Below are positions 27,699 to 37,391 of a DNA stretch of 64,000 nt, in pieces. The notes under the pieces are model-generated. The model worked only from the letters and a program-made list of their open reading frames with translations. It was not told the DNA's origin and did not search any database. Within the stretch, counting starts at the first letter, position 1. Each line of letters begins with the position of its first letter. The DNA lies in assembly GCF_900460245.1 (NCBI RefSeq), contig NZ_UHIP01000001.1, positions 434,001 to 498,000 of the forward strand, given 5' to 3'. Source of the stretch: Vibrio fluvialis. GTDB taxonomy: Bacteria; Pseudomonadota; Gammaproteobacteria; Enterobacterales; Vibrionaceae. The position numbers and the translations under genes were made by a program.

Positions 27699-28226
27699 GT
27701 GATTAACAAGATTCGTACTCAACTAGTTCAAAATGCCGCATCAATTTTGAGATCTCCAATCCACTTATTGCCCAAATCTGTGCAAAAAAAAGCCTTGCTG
27801 GATGGGCTCAAACTCGCCTTTCATGAAGCGCTAGACGATGGAGACTTCGAATTTCTTGAAGATAAATGGCTGAAAGTCGAAATTCGTGACCTGAATTTAC
27901 GCTGGTTTATCAGTTATGAGAATGACAATCTTATCGTGGCTGATAATGTGAAGCACGAAGATGTGAGTTTTAGTGGCGATCTGAATGACCTGATTCTGAT
28001 TGCCGGACGCAAAGAAGATCCGGATACCTTATTTTTCCAGCGCCGCCTGTCGATTGAAGGTGACACAGAACTGGGACTGGAAGTGAAAAATTTGATGGAC
28101 AGTGTGGATTTGGAACAATTACCCAAAGCATTGCAAATTTTACTTCACCAACTCGCCGATTTTGTGCATAAAGGCATGCAAACGCCAAATACACACAATG
28201 AGGTAGTGAATGCTTATTCGAACTGA
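27699..28226 (+). CDS. ubiT: UbiT, SCP2-domain accessory factor for anaerobic ubiquinone synthesis
   Basis: UbiT binds lipid (SCP2 fold) and is required with UbiU and UbiV for oxygen-independent ubiquinone synthesis. The 175-residue protein has HEALDDGDFEFLEDKWLKVE, the core VSFSGDLNDLILIAGRKEDP and DTLFFQRRLSIEGDTELG, then a helical tail. It matches E. coli UbiT (174). The start is GTG 27699. The upstream DNA has TGCATCA/TGATGCA (27601-27607/27622-27628) and a poor FNR-like word, TTGATGCATAACAG (27621-27634), of which only the first half fits. It overlaps yhbS by 17 bases. Confidence 0.93.
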   Translation: MINKIRTQLVQNAASILRSPIHLLPKSVQKKALLDGLKLAFHEALDDGDFEFLEDKWLKVEIRDLNLRWFISYENDNLIVADNVKHEDVSFSGDLNDLILIAGRKEDPDTLFFQRRLSIEGDTELGLEVKNLMDSVDLEQLPKALQILLHQLADFVHKGMQTPNTHNEVVNAYSN

Positions 28227-28716
28227 GGCTCCTGCGGACATTCTGGCCGTCGACCGCTTACTGAAAGAGGTCTTTGACACCGAGGCTGAAGCCAATCTGG
28301 TCATGGCATTACGCGAAAACGGCCATCGGACTTTGTCATTGGTCGCGTGTGATGATGAGGGCGAAGTGGTTGGACATGCCATGTTTAGCCCGGTGCATCT
28401 CAACGGTGAAGATCTTAACTGGCAGGGGCTTGCTCCGCTCGCCGTGAAGGCTGAATACCGTAAGCAGGGCCTGGGTGCAGAATTGGTGTACGAAGGTCTG
28501 GCTTCACTGGGTGAACTGGGGTACCCGGCGTGTGTTGTTCTGGGGGATCCGGCCTACTATTCCCGTTTTGGTTTTACGGCTGCCGATGAGCAGGGTTTTC
28601 GCTGTCAGTGGGATGTACCAGCTGGTGCGTTCCAGATTGTCGCGTTGTGGGACGATGAACTGAAAGGGCGCAGTGGCGAAATTCAGTACTGCCCAGAGTT
28701 TTCCGACTTGGCATAA
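28210..28716 (+). CDS. yhbS: GNAT-family N-acetyltransferase YhbS
   Basis: A 168-residue GNAT protein. The acetyl-CoA binding segment is LAPLAVKAEYRKQGLGAELV (about 76-95, R/Q-x-x-G-x-G/A pattern), followed by VVLGDPAYYSRFGF, characteristic of the YhbS branch. The substrate is not established. It starts inside the end of ubiT, so the two are translationally coupled as in E. coli. A terminator follows. Confidence 0.88.
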   Translation: MLIRTEAPADILAVDRLLKEVFDTEAEANLVMALRENGHRTLSLVACDDEGEVVGHAMFSPVHLNGEDLNWQGLAPLAVKAEYRKQGLGAELVYEGLASLGELGYPACVVLGDPAYYSRFGFTAADEQGFRCQWDVPAGAFQIVALWDDELKGRSGEIQYCPEFSDLA

Positions 28717-28747
28717 ACGGCGCACCATTTTCCAAAGCAACGATGTG

Positions 28748-28775
28748 AAGGAGCCTGTGGGCTCCTTTGTTTTTT
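28748..28775 (+). terminator. Terminator after yhbS
   Basis: AAGGAGCC (28748-28755) and GGCTCCTT (28760-28767) with loop TGTG, followed by TGTTTTTT. Confidence 0.85.
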
Positions 28776-28856
28776 CGCTTTTTCGCGCTGTGCTTCTTGA
28801 GTGGATTCGCGGAAGTTTGTTAGCATGACGCGCATTGAAATTACGAGCAACTCAAC

Positions 28857-29264
28857 ATGTCTGATCACCAACAGCAATACTTACACGCCATGGGCATTCA
28901 GAGCTGGGAACTGGTACATCCGGAACGTCTGCAGGGCTATCAGCCGACGCTAGCACCACTGGACGAAGGTTGCCGCTTGCTGTTGGTCTGCGCCAGCCAC
29001 CCAACGGCAGCAGAAGCGATACTGTTTGAGCGTGTGTTGAAGAGTTTCCATTTACCGTTGAGTGCAGCACGACATGTCTACCCGCATCAACTGTCTCAGC
29101 TTGAACTGGCTGGCCTGGAGTGGATATGGTTTGCCGGCTGTGACGTGGCTGCTGACACTTCTGCGAATCGTCTGATCTCACCAGCGCTGGCTGAGATTGA
29201 CGGTCATACCCAACATCGCCGTGATTTATGGCAGCAAATTTGCTCATACGGAGCACAATCTTAA
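28857..29264 (+). CDS. holD: DNA polymerase III psi subunit HolD
   Basis: Psi links the clamp loader to chi and SSB in the replicase. The 135-residue protein has the weakly conserved family pattern: YLHAMGIQSWELVHPERL at the N terminus and the LLLVCASHP segment, with an alpha/beta fold. Assignment rests on this pattern, on size (E. coli 137) and on the following rimI gene, whose start overlaps the stop, exactly the holD-rimI arrangement of E. coli. Confidence 0.88.
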   Translation: MSDHQQQYLHAMGIQSWELVHPERLQGYQPTLAPLDEGCRLLLVCASHPTAAEAILFERVLKSFHLPLSAARHVYPHQLSQLELAGLEWIWFAGCDVAADTSANRLISPALAEIDGHTQHRRDLWQQICSYGAQS

Positions 29265-29710
29265 TGACGATTCAGTTTATGCCAATGGCACCGCAGCATA
29301 CCCAAGCGGTGTATCAGATTGAGCAACGTGCCCATACCCATCCTTGGTCAGCAAACATGATTGGTGATTTATCCAGTCGGGGGGCCTGTCATTACGTTAT
29401 GTTGGTGGATGAGACGCTGGTGGGCTATTTCTACGCGCAGAATATTGTCGGTGAAGTGACACTGCTCAATATCGCCGTTGAACCGCAGCAGCAGGGCAAA
29501 GGCTATGGTCGCCAATTGGCCGAGTATTTTCTGGAGATCTGTGAGCAAGCGGGCGCGGAGAGTGCCTGGTTGGAGGTGCGCGAAAGCAATCAACGCGCCT
29601 ATGCTCTCTATTCGGAGCTTGGATTTAACGATATTGACCGCCGGGTGAACTACTACCCTACGGCCAATGGGCACGAAGATGCGATCATCATGAGCTATCT
29701 GTTTCTGTGA
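29264..29710 (+). CDS. rimI: Ribosomal protein S18-alanine N-acetyltransferase RimI
   Basis: RimI acetylates the N-terminal alanine of S18. The 148-residue GNAT protein has IEQRAHTHPWS near the N terminus, the acetyl-CoA segment NIAVEPQQQGKGYGRQLAEY (about 76-95), the general-acid region WLEVRESNQRAYALYSELGF, and the RimI-specific end RVNYYPTANGHEDAIIMS. I use ATG 29264, overlapping the holD stop by one base. Its stop codon TGA directly abuts the stop of the convergent GGDEF-EAL gene (TGATCA). Confidence 0.94.
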   Translation: MTIQFMPMAPQHTQAVYQIEQRAHTHPWSANMIGDLSSRGACHYVMLVDETLVGYFYAQNIVGEVTLLNIAVEPQQQGKGYGRQLAEYFLEICEQAGAESAWLEVRESNQRAYALYSELGFNDIDRRVNYYPTANGHEDAIIMSYLFL

Positions 29711-31768
29711 TCATTTAAGGCCAAACTGGCGGGCTGCTACTGGTTCCAGCAGCTCATGATAGCGGTTGTGAGTGAAACGCTGAGCCATCTCTTTCGCGTT
29801 GAGCGGCTTGTCAAACAGATAACCTTGGAACTGCTCGCATCCCAGCGCTTTCAGCGCATTGAGTTCAAAAGTATCTTCTACTCCTTCGGCAATCACTTCC
29901 AGCCCCAGTCGGCGGGCAATCATGATGATGGTATCGACAATCGCCTGATCGCTGTCATCAAGATGCAACTGTGTCACGAATGAACGGTCGATCTTCAAGA
30001 CATCGACCGCCAGATGTTTCAGGTAGCGCAGCGAGGAGTAGCCGGTACCGAAATCATCGATGGAAATGTTGAGCTGAAACTCTTTCAGGCGCGCCATTTT
30101 TTCAATCGCACTCTCTACATTTTCCAGCAGCAGGTTTTCGGTGATCTCCAGTTCGATGTGTTCACCAGTGATGCCAGCCTGATGCAATGTCTCGTGGATG
30201 TGATCGACAAACGAATCCTGAGCAAATTGCAGCGGACTGATGTTAATCGCCAAGCGTTGAAACTCGTCAGGCAGCACGCCGTCTTTCTTCCACTGCGCGT
30301 ACTGATAGCACGCCTGTTCAATAATCCAATTGCCGATTTGCAGTATCTGCCCGGTCTCTTCTGCAATCGACATGAACGCGCCCGGAGGCAGTACCCCTTT
30401 CTGTGGATGATTCCAGCGAATCAGTGCTTCCACGCCGATGATCTGATGATTGAGGTTCACCTGTGGCTGATAGTAGAGCTCAAACTGATTGCGGCTCAGC
30501 GCTTCATGCAAGCCTTTTTCTGTTTCGAGGAATGATTCCACCTGAGCCTGCATTTCCGGCTCATAAAACACGTATTTGTTGCGACCGCAGACTTTGGCCC
30601 GGTAGAGCGCGGTATCGGCCTGACGCAGAATATCGATGTTGGTGGTGCCCAGTGACGGGAACATCGAGATGCCGATACTGACGGAGCAGTAGAGCTGGTG
30701 ATCATCAATCGAATACGGGTTGGAAATCAGCGCCAGCAACTGCTTGGCGACGTTCTCCACCCGGTCATTGGGCAGAGTGGGGATCAAGACCACAAACTCA
30801 TCACCGCCGATACGCGCGGCAATATAGTCGTGTTTAGCCCACGCTTGCAGACGGGTGGCGATCGCTTTGATCAGCTTGTCGCCAATGGTGTGGCCGAGCG
30901 AATCATTGATGGTTTTAAACCGGTCCAGATCGAGGTAAAACAGCACACCACTCTGCTGCGTTTGCTCAGCTTGATCGAGGGATTTACTCAACATCTGTAG
31001 CAACAGGCTGCGGTTGGCCAACCCTGTGAGACTGTCGTAATAGGCGAGCTGGTTGAGTTTGGCTTCGGCCAGTTCCCGTTCATGCCACAGGGTTTGAAAC
31101 GAAGAAGCAAGTTCGCTCAGCTCGCTCTCCTGATTCAGTGGCGGCGGCGAAATGTTGTGTGGCGTATCCGGTAGTGAGCGCACCCAGTTGATCAGTGTGG
31201 TAATAGGCAGCGACAACTTACGGTAGAAGAACACCAGCAGAATCGACGTCAGCAAAATGTTGCGCAGCAGATCGAACAACAACACCCGTGTCGTCTTGGC
31301 AATGAAATCTTTGGCGATCGAGCTGCCGTCGATGGAAAACGTTAATGTCCCTACCACTACGTTGGAATTGGGTTGATGCAGGTCAGCCTGAAATGTTGGT
31401 ACATCGGGAGTGAGATAGCGCGACAGTAACTGAATAAACACGCCCTGCGGTTTGACCTCCTGTTCCATGCGCGCCAGATCGTCACCAAAATCATCGACGA
31501 TCGCCACGCGGTAAATACCGGGGTCGGTCATCAGGCTGGTGGCTACTTGCTCTGCCAGTAAATGATTGAGATGGTACGCGGCTTGGCTGGCATTCGCATA
31601 GCTTTGCATCAGGCGAAAATGGTAGTGTTCCTCAATTCGCCCGCGCTCCTGATGCAGGTCGACCAGCGTATGATAGAAGCTGAAGCACAACCCCAATAGT
31701 ACGGAGACCAGAAAGACGGTCTTGGCTTGGCGAAACGCTAATGAATGTATCTGCTTGAATCTGGTCAT
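29711..31768 (-). CDS. Membrane-bound GGDEF-EAL c-di-GMP signalling protein
   Basis: The 685-residue protein has an N-terminal membrane segment (about 15-35), a periplasmic sensor region (about 36-162), a second membrane segment (about 165-183), a HAMP-like linker (about 185-235), a GGDEF domain (about 240-400) with GGDEF intact but no RxxD site, and an EAL domain (about 415-670) with EALIRW, NISPLQ, DDFGTGYSSL and AEGVED. Both catalytic motifs are complete, so either enzymatic direction is possible; phosphodiesterase is my guess. The periplasmic signal is unknown. It begins 208 bases from prfC, divergently, and ends exactly at the rimI stop. Confidence 0.88.
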   Translation of the reverse strand: MTRFKQIHSLAFRQAKTVFLVSVLLGLCFSFYHTLVDLHQERGRIEEHYHFRLMQSYANASQAAYHLNHLLAEQVATSLMTDPGIYRVAIVDDFGDDLARMEQEVKPQGVFIQLLSRYLTPDVPTFQADLHQPNSNVVVGTLTFSIDGSSIAKDFIAKTTRVLLFDLLRNILLTSILLVFFYRKLSLPITTLINWVRSLPDTPHNISPPPLNQESELSELASSFQTLWHERELAEAKLNQLAYYDSLTGLANRSLLLQMLSKSLDQAEQTQQSGVLFYLDLDRFKTINDSLGHTIGDKLIKAIATRLQAWAKHDYIAARIGGDEFVVLIPTLPNDRVENVAKQLLALISNPYSIDDHQLYCSVSIGISMFPSLGTTNIDILRQADTALYRAKVCGRNKYVFYEPEMQAQVESFLETEKGLHEALSRNQFELYYQPQVNLNHQIIGVEALIRWNHPQKGVLPPGAFMSIAEETGQILQIGNWIIEQACYQYAQWKKDGVLPDEFQRLAINISPLQFAQDSFVDHIHETLHQAGITGEHIELEITENLLLENVESAIEKMARLKEFQLNISIDDFGTGYSSLRYLKHLAVDVLKIDRSFVTQLHLDDSDQAIVDTIIMIARRLGLEVIAEGVEDTFELNALKALGCEQFQGYLFDKPLNAKEMAQRFTHNRYHELLEPVAARQFGLK

Positions 31769-31976
31769 AGAGGTTGAGCATTCCCTGTTCTTCCTTATCA
31801 GTTATAGTCCATAATTGCAGAGAAATTAATGGCAAAGTAAAAACTCAGCTTTTATTCCATTCGTGTCTTAAAGTTGCTCCCAAGGCCAAGATCAGCGAGA
31901 ATACCGCGCAAATTTGAACCGAAAGGCTAGGGCGCGGCTTTAGTCCCCGTTTTAGCATCAAGAGAAGATCCGTTTC

Positions 31977-33566
31977 ATGTCTACTACACCTTTTGTGGGC
32001 GAAGTATCCAAGCGTCGTACTTTCGCCATCATCTCGCACCCGGATGCGGGTAAAACAACCATCACTGAAAAAGTGTTGCTATTCGGACGCGCGATTCAAA
32101 CGGCCGGTTCGGTCAAAGGCCGTGGTTCAGCACAGCACGCGAAATCAGACTGGATGGAGATGGAAAAAGAACGGGGCATCTCGGTCACCACCTCTGTGAT
32201 GCAGTTCCCTTACCGCGATGCGCTGGTTAACCTGCTTGATACCCCGGGACACGAAGACTTCTCCGAAGATACTTACCGCACCCTGACGGCGGTAGACTCG
32301 TGTCTGATGGTGATCGACGCGGCAAAAGGTGTTGAGGATCGTACCCGCAAACTGATGGAAGTCACCCGTCTGCGTGATACGCCGATCGTGACGTTCATGA
32401 ACAAACTCGACCGTGAAATCCGCGATCCGATGGAATTGCTCGATGAAGTGGAAAACGAGTTAAGCATCGCGTGTGCGCCTGTGAGCTGGCCGATTGGTTG
32501 TGGTAAAGAGTTCAAAGGCGTATATCACATTCATCGTGATGAAACCGTGCTGTATGCGACCGGCCAAGGCCACACCATTCAGGAAGAGCGCATTATCAAA
32601 GGCTTGGATAACCCAGAGCTTGATGCTCAAGTGGGTGAAGATCTGGCGATGCAACTGCGTGAAGAGCTGGAACTGGTGCTGGGTGCCTCACACGAGTTTG
32701 ACCGCGAACTGTTCCTGAAAGGTGAACTGACGCCGGTATTCTTTGGTACGGCATTGGGTAACTTCGGTGTTGATCACATGCTGGACGGCCTGACAGAGTG
32801 GGCTCCGGCGCCACTGCCACGTGAAGCAAACGAGCGTAAAGTCGAAGCGACCGAAGAAAAATTCAGTGGTTTCGTGTTTAAGATTCAGGCCAACATGGAC
32901 CCGAAACACCGCGACCGTATCGCGTTCATGCGTATCGTATCCGGCACTTACAAGCAGGGTATGAAGATGAACCATGTACGTCTGGGCAAACAGGTGAGCA
33001 TTTCTGATGCAGTCACCTTCATGGCAGGCGACCGTTCACGCGCAGAAGAAGCGTTTGCGGGCGATATCATCGGCCTGCACAACCACGGTACGATTCAGAT
33101 TGGTGACACCTTTACCCAGGGGGAATCACTGAAGTTCTCGGGCATTCCTAACTTTGCACCAGAGCTGTTCCGTCGTATTCGCCTTAAAGACCCATTGAAG
33201 CAGAAACAGCTGCTGAAAGGTCTGGTTCAGTTGTCGGAAGAAGGTGCGGTGCAGGTGTTCCGTCCGCTGCAAAACAACGATCTGATCGTAGGCGCGGTGG
33301 GTGTGCTGCAGTTTGATGTGGTCGTGGCGCGTCTGAAATCAGAATACAACGTGGAAGCGATCTACGAAGGCGTGAACGTAGCGACGGCTCGCTGGGTAGA
33401 ATGCAGCGATGTGAAGAAATTCGAAGAGTTCAAACGTAAGAACCAGAGTAACCTGGCGCTGGACGGTGGTGATAACCTGGCGTACATCGCGCCAACCATG
33501 GTGAACCTCAACTTGGCTCAGGAACGTTCTCCGGAAGTGACATTCCGCGCGACCCGCGAACACTAA
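31977..33566 (+). CDS. prfC: Peptide chain release factor RF3
   Basis: RF3 is the GTPase that removes RF1/RF2 from the ribosome after peptide release. The 529-residue protein has the G domain motifs SHPDAGKTT (about 20-28), the switch region [26 protein letters not shown] and NKLDRE, then the EF-G-like domains II and III. Length equals that of E. coli RF3 (529). A strong terminator follows. It stands alone, divergent from the membrane GGDEF-EAL gene. Confidence 0.97.
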   Translation: MSTTPFVGEVSKRRTFAIISHPDAGKTTITEKVLLFGRAIQTAGSVKGRGSAQHAKSDWMEMEKERGISVTTSVMQFPYRDALVNLLDTPGHEDFSEDTYRTLTAVDSCLMVIDAAKGVEDRTRKLMEVTRLRDTPIVTFMNKLDREIRDPMELLDEVENELSIACAPVSWPIGCGKEFKGVYHIHRDETVLYATGQGHTIQEERIIKGLDNPELDAQVGEDLAMQLREELELVLGASHEFDRELFLKGELTPVFFGTALGNFGVDHMLDGLTEWAPAPLPREANERKVEATEEKFSGFVFKIQANMDPKHRDRIAFMRIVSGTYKQGMKMNHVRLGKQVSISDAVTFMAGDRSRAEEAFAGDIIGLHNHGTIQIGDTFTQGESLKFSGIPNFAPELFRRIRLKDPLKQKQLLKGLVQLSEEGAVQVFRPLQNNDLIVGAVGVLQFDVVVARLKSEYNVEAIYEGVNVATARWVECSDVKKFEEFKRKNQSNLALDGGDNLAYIAPTMVNLNLAQERSPEVTFRATREH

Positions 33567-33615
33567 GAGTGTTGACCGCGTCAGCCTGTAGGGGGGCGCG
33601 GTATTCGACGGTTAT

Positions 33616-33646
33616 AAAAAAGCCGATGCTGTGCATCGGCTTTTTT
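33616..33646. terminator. Bidirectional terminator between prfC and srmB
   Basis: A 14-bp stem, AAAAAAGCCGATGC (33616-33629) and GCATCGGCTTTTTT (33633-33646), with a three-base loop, between convergent genes. Confidence 0.93.
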
Positions 33647-33664
33647 CGATCTTAAGAGTCAGAA

Positions 33665-34912
33665 TTATTTTTTCTTCTTCTTTGCGCTGCTTTTTTTGCT
33701 GACAGGCTTTTTCGTGGCCGTCTTTTTCTTGCTGTCGTCTTTTTTCTTTTTCTTAAACACGGGTTTTTTGTGTTTAGGACGCATGCCATCGACATAGCGC
33801 TCTTTGATGTCTTCTTTCAGGTAGCGCGCTACACGGTCCATCATTGGTTGGTCGTGGGCTTCTACCAGAGATATCGCGATGCCTTTCTTGCCCGCACGAG
33901 CAGTACGACCGATACGGTGCAGGTACACATCCGCGCTGCGTGGCAGATCGAAGTTGATCACGTGGCTCACATCCGGTACGTCGATACCACGTGCAGCAAC
34001 GTCGGTCGCCAGCAGAATGTTAACGCTGCCGTCACGGAAGCGGCTGATGGCGTTGTTACGACGATCCTGTGGCATTTCACCCTGAATCCACGAACAGGCA
34101 ATTTGCGCGCTTTCCAGCACCGCACGGACTTCCGCCAGACGCTCACGTGTTTTGAAGAAGACGATCGCACGCTCTGATTGCTGCGTCAGAATCGCTTTCA
34201 GCAGATCCAGTTTGTGGTTCATGTCGTCGGCACGGTGATACCACTGAGAAATCTTTTTGCGCTCACGACGTGGCGGCTCAGCGTTGACTTCGGCTGGCTC
34301 TTTGAGCAGATCCGCGGTGAAACCTTCGACGCCACGACCTTCCAATGTTGCTGAGAACAGCAGCGTCTGTTTACGCCAGCGACACTCTGCTGACAGACGA
34401 TCGACCACCGGGCCAAAACCCATGTCCAGCATGCGGTCCGCTTCGTCCAGGATCAGCCATTCAATCGCACGGCAGTCAAAACGTTCCGCTTCGATGTATT
34501 CCAGCAGACGACCCGGCGTTGCGACCACGATATCTTGCGTGGTTGCCAGAATGTCAGCGTGTTCCTGATACTGCACACCACCGGTGATGGTGAAAATGTT
34601 CAGCTTGGTGTACTTCGCCAGTTCACGTGCCTGCTCTGCAATCTGCATCGCCAGCTCACGAGTCGGAGTCAGCACCAGAATACGGGCCGGGCCCGCTTTC
34701 TTGCGTGGGAAATCCTGCAGGAATTGCAGCGCTGGGATCACGAACGCGGCGGTTTTACCGGTACCGGTCGGAGCGGATGCCAATACATCTCTGCCGTCCA
34801 GGGCTTGGGGAATCGCTTCGGCTTGAACTTGAGTCGGGCGTTCGAAGCCCATTTCCTCGATAGCTTCAAGAAGATTTGGGTCCAGTTCTAGGTCAGCAAA
34901 GGTTTTGATCAC
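33665..34912 (-). CDS. srmB: DEAD-box RNA helicase SrmB
   Basis: SrmB acts early in 50S assembly. The 415-residue protein has the Q motif (FERPTQVQ, about 24-31), Walker A APTGTGKT (about 47-54), PTRELAMQ, TPGRLLEYI, DEADRMLDMGF, SATLEG, then the second RecA domain with ATDVAARGIDVPDV and HRIGRTARAG. The tail after about residue 380 is almost pure Lys/Ser/Thr (K-rich), expected to bind rRNA. The ERKKISQWYHRADD segment is shared with E. coli SrmB, and the divergent-type neighbour trmN6 (YfiC) is its usual companion, here on the same strand upstream. Confidence 0.93.
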   Translation of the reverse strand: MIKTFADLELDPNLLEAIEEMGFERPTQVQAEAIPQALDGRDVLASAPTGTGKTAAFVIPALQFLQDFPRKKAGPARILVLTPTRELAMQIAEQARELAKYTKLNIFTITGGVQYQEHADILATTQDIVVATPGRLLEYIEAERFDCRAIEWLILDEADRMLDMGFGPVVDRLSAECRWRKQTLLFSATLEGRGVEGFTADLLKEPAEVNAEPPRRERKKISQWYHRADDMNHKLDLLKAILTQQSERAIVFFKTRERLAEVRAVLESAQIACSWIQGEMPQDRRNNAISRFRDGSVNILLATDVAARGIDVPDVSHVINFDLPRSADVYLHRIGRTARAGKKGIAISLVEAHDQPMMDRVARYLKEDIKERYVDGMRPKHKKPVFKKKKKDDSKKKTATKKPVSKKSSAKKKKK

Positions 34913-35003
34913 TGTTATTTACTCCGCGAGCGCTGGGCTGATCAGTCTAAATTAAAGGGCGCACATTATAGATGGATCATCGACCAGATCACATCTTTAA
35001 TTT

Positions 35004-35723
35004 CTACATCTTCAGATAAAAAGCTCGAGTTAAGGTGATAAAGTCGGCACTGTAGTCTGCGCCATCCTGAATAATGAGCGTGCTGAGTTGCGTTTGGCAT
35101 GGCTCTCTTTGTAGCTCAAACAATAAGCGGTGTACAGGTTTGCGCGCTGAAGGTTGCACGTCGCAGCGCCGTGCCAGATGCCAGCCTTGTTGTGTGGCCA
35201 GCGTAATCAATTGTTCGCCCTCCACGATGGGCAGAATCAGGCTGGCTTTGCCTTCTGGCGCAAGCAGACGCGCCATCGCACCGAGCAAATCGCTGTGGTT
35301 TAACGTATCAGTGTGGCGCGCGGTTGCCCGCTGCGCATGCTGAGATTGAAGGCCGTCATTAAAATACGGTGGGTTACAGATGATGGCATCAAACGCGGCA
35401 TTGCTCTGAGTGGCGAGAATGTCTTGGTGAGAAACATGAATGCGTGCCGACCACGGTGACTGTTGCGCATTGCAACTGGCGGCCGCAAACGCATGCGGGT
35501 CGATATCGACGGCTTCAATTTGCGCGTTTGGAAAACGCTGGGCACACATCAGAGCAAGCAATCCGGTCCCCGTGCCGATGTCGAGAATACGTTGTGGCGG
35601 CTTTGAAAATGCCCACGCACCGAGCATGACACCGTCAGTACTGACCGGCATACCACTTTGCCCACCCTCAATGGCAAATTGCTTAAATTTGAAGCCTTTA
35701 GTCTTTAACGTGCTACTTTTCAT
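35004..35723 (-). CDS. trmN6: tRNA1(Val) (adenine(37)-N6)-methyltransferase
   Basis: TrmN6 (YfiC) makes m6A37 in tRNA-Val. The 239-residue class I methyltransferase has the SAM-binding motif ILDIGTGTGLLALMCAQR (about 47-64), the acidic loop EAVDID, and the catalytic motif IV ICNPPYF, typical of exocyclic amine methylation. The N-terminal K-FKQFAIEGGQSGMPVSTDGVMLGAW segment is specific to the YfiC family. I start at ATG 35723; a TTG seven codons upstream extends the frame but neither has a clear ribosome-binding site. Confidence 0.92.
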   Translation of the reverse strand: MKSSTLKTKGFKFKQFAIEGGQSGMPVSTDGVMLGAWAFSKPPQRILDIGTGTGLLALMCAQRFPNAQIEAVDIDPHAFAAASCNAQQSPWSARIHVSHQDILATQSNAAFDAIICNPPYFNDGLQSQHAQRATARHTDTLNHSDLLGAMARLLAPEGKASLILPIVEGEQLITLATQQGWHLARRCDVQPSARKPVHRLLFELQREPCQTQLSTLIIQDGADYSADFITLTRAFYLKM

Positions 35724-36030
35724 GAAAATATCGATTTCATCCAATCATTAAGTAATTATGTCTGTTGTTATTTTATTGTGTGGTTTTTTGTGCTGACTGT
35801 TGTGGTTTTGTAGGTGCTAATGATCGAAATATCGTTCTGTCTATTTTTTAACAATCGGTGGATTTCACTGCTTTTTGGCGAAGATTATAAATTAATGTAG
35901 TGTTTTTGGCTTTGCTATTGCGAAAAGCCAATGGTTTCGTCATTATTCGCCCCCTAATTTAAGGTTGGGAGCTTAAGATTCCCCGCCTAATGCATACACA
36001 ACATTCATGACATTTTAATAAGGGTTATCT
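35724..36030 (+). promoter_or_regulatory. 307-bp AT-rich intergenic region and brnQ leader
   Basis: No gene is visible. A possible brnQ promoter is TTCACT (35864-35869), 16 bases, TATAAA (35886-35891). Downstream, TTGGCTTT (35906-35913) pairs with AAAGCCAA (35924-35931) around a ten-base loop, giving a leader hairpin without a T run. An eight-codon ATG frame at 35931 lacks a ribosome-binding site and has no run of Leu, Ile or Val codons, so it gives no support for classical attenuation. Confidence 0.4.
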
Positions 36031-37344
36031 GTGAAGCAGACGTTAAAACTAACAGATATTGCCGCTTTAGGCTTTATGCTTTTCGCGTTCTTTTTGGGCG
36101 CAGGGAACATCATTTTTCCTCCTTTGGCCGGCCAGATGGCGGGCGAAAACCTGATGCCAGCGATGGGCGGTTTCCTGCTCACGGCCGTGGGCCTTCCTCT
36201 GGTTTCGATCATCGCGGTGGCGATTGCTGGTGGTAGCTGGCAACACCTGACGAAAGATCTTCCGGCTAAAGTAGCCACTCTGATTGCGGTGCTGATTTTT
36301 ATCATTATCGGTCCAGCTTTTGCGGCTCCGCGTACAGGTCTGGTGGCATATGAAATGGCGGTCAGCCCGCTGTTTGCTGAAACTTCGCAAATGCATCTGA
36401 CTGCGTTCTCAGTACTGTTTTTTGTTGTCGCGATGTTTTTTTCCTGGTCACAAGGTCGTCTGATCGATCTGATCGGTAAACTGTTGACGCCAGCGTTGTT
36501 CATCGGCCTGATCGTTCTGGCGGTGGGCGTGTTTATGGATCCGCAAGGCGAGTGGATGCCAGCGTCTGGTCCATACGCGACTCAACCGTTCACCAAAGGT
36601 TTCCTGGAAGGCTACAACACCATGGATACTCTGGCGGCACTGATGTTCGGTATGCTGATTGTTGACGCGCTGCGCAGCAAAGGTATCACTGAAGCGCGTG
36701 CCACGACCAAGTATCTCATCAGCTCAGCGTTCATTGCTGCATTTGGTTTGGCATCGGTTTACGTGTCTCTGTTCTATCTCGGCGCAACCAGCTCGGCGAT
36801 TGCAGGCGGTGCAGACAACGGCGGCTTCATTCTGAGCCAATACGTGCAGGCGCTGTTTGGCCCATACGGCCAGGTGGTTCTGTCGACTATCGTTCTGCTG
36901 GCGTGTCTGACTACCGCAATTGGCCTGATCTCGGCGTGTTCAGATTACTTCAGTTCGCTGACTAAAGTGCCTTACCGCGCCTGGGTTGTCATCAACGGTG
37001 TGGCGTGTGCAATTGTGGCTAACGTAGGTCTGGCACAACTGATCGCACTGTCTATTCCGGTTCTGGTTGCCCTTTACCCAGTGGCGATTGCTCTGGTTCT
37101 GCTGGCGTTCGTGCGTCATAAACTGCCAAACCCGAAAGCGGCATTTCGCGTCGTCACGCTGGTGGCGTTCCTGTTCGCACTGATCGATGCGGCGAAAGTC
37201 GTCGGCATTGATGTTTCAGCATTTGAAGTTCTGCCACTGTTTGATGTTGGCATGGGCTGGGTGCTGCCAACCTTCGCGGCACTGGTGTGTATGTTTTTCG
37301 TTGCCGGTTCTGTGCGCGAAGAGCTGCAACAGAAAACAGCCTAA
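36031..37344 (+). CDS. brnQ: Branched-chain amino acid transporter BrnQ (LIVCS family)
   Basis: BrnQ is a Na+-coupled carrier for Leu, Ile and Val. The 437-residue protein has about 12 membrane segments and the family N-terminal motif GFMLFAFFLGAGNIIFPP (about 12-29), plus FITGP-type variant ILIFIIIGPAFAAPRTGLVAYE and the DYFSSL loop. The start codon is GTG, six bases after AAGGG. Monocistronic: terminator follows and prfB begins 174 bases later. Confidence 0.93.
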   Translation: MKQTLKLTDIAALGFMLFAFFLGAGNIIFPPLAGQMAGENLMPAMGGFLLTAVGLPLVSIIAVAIAGGSWQHLTKDLPAKVATLIAVLIFIIIGPAFAAPRTGLVAYEMAVSPLFAETSQMHLTAFSVLFFVVAMFFSWSQGRLIDLIGKLLTPALFIGLIVLAVGVFMDPQGEWMPASGPYATQPFTKGFLEGYNTMDTLAALMFGMLIVDALRSKGITEARATTKYLISSAFIAAFGLASVYVSLFYLGATSSAIAGGADNGGFILSQYVQALFGPYGQVVLSTIVLLACLTTAIGLISACSDYFSSLTKVPYRAWVVINGVACAIVANVGLAQLIALSIPVLVALYPVAIALVLLAFVRHKLPNPKAAFRVVTLVAFLFALIDAAKVVGIDVSAFEVLPLFDVGMGWVLPTFAALVCMFFVAGSVREELQQKTA

Positions 37345-37360
37345 TTGTTAGATTGAAAGC

Positions 37361-37391
37361 AAAGGCGGATGCGGTGTCATCCGCCTTTTTT
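37361..37391 (+). terminator. Rho-independent terminator after brnQ
   Basis: AAAGGCGGAT (37361-37370) and ATCCGCCTTT (37379-37388), eight-base loop, followed by T run. Confidence 0.88.

Noticed and set aside
35931-35957. Eight-codon ORF (MVSSLFAP) as a brnQ leader peptide
   Set aside because: No ribosome-binding site, no run of Leu/Ile/Val codons, and no terminator hairpin after it.
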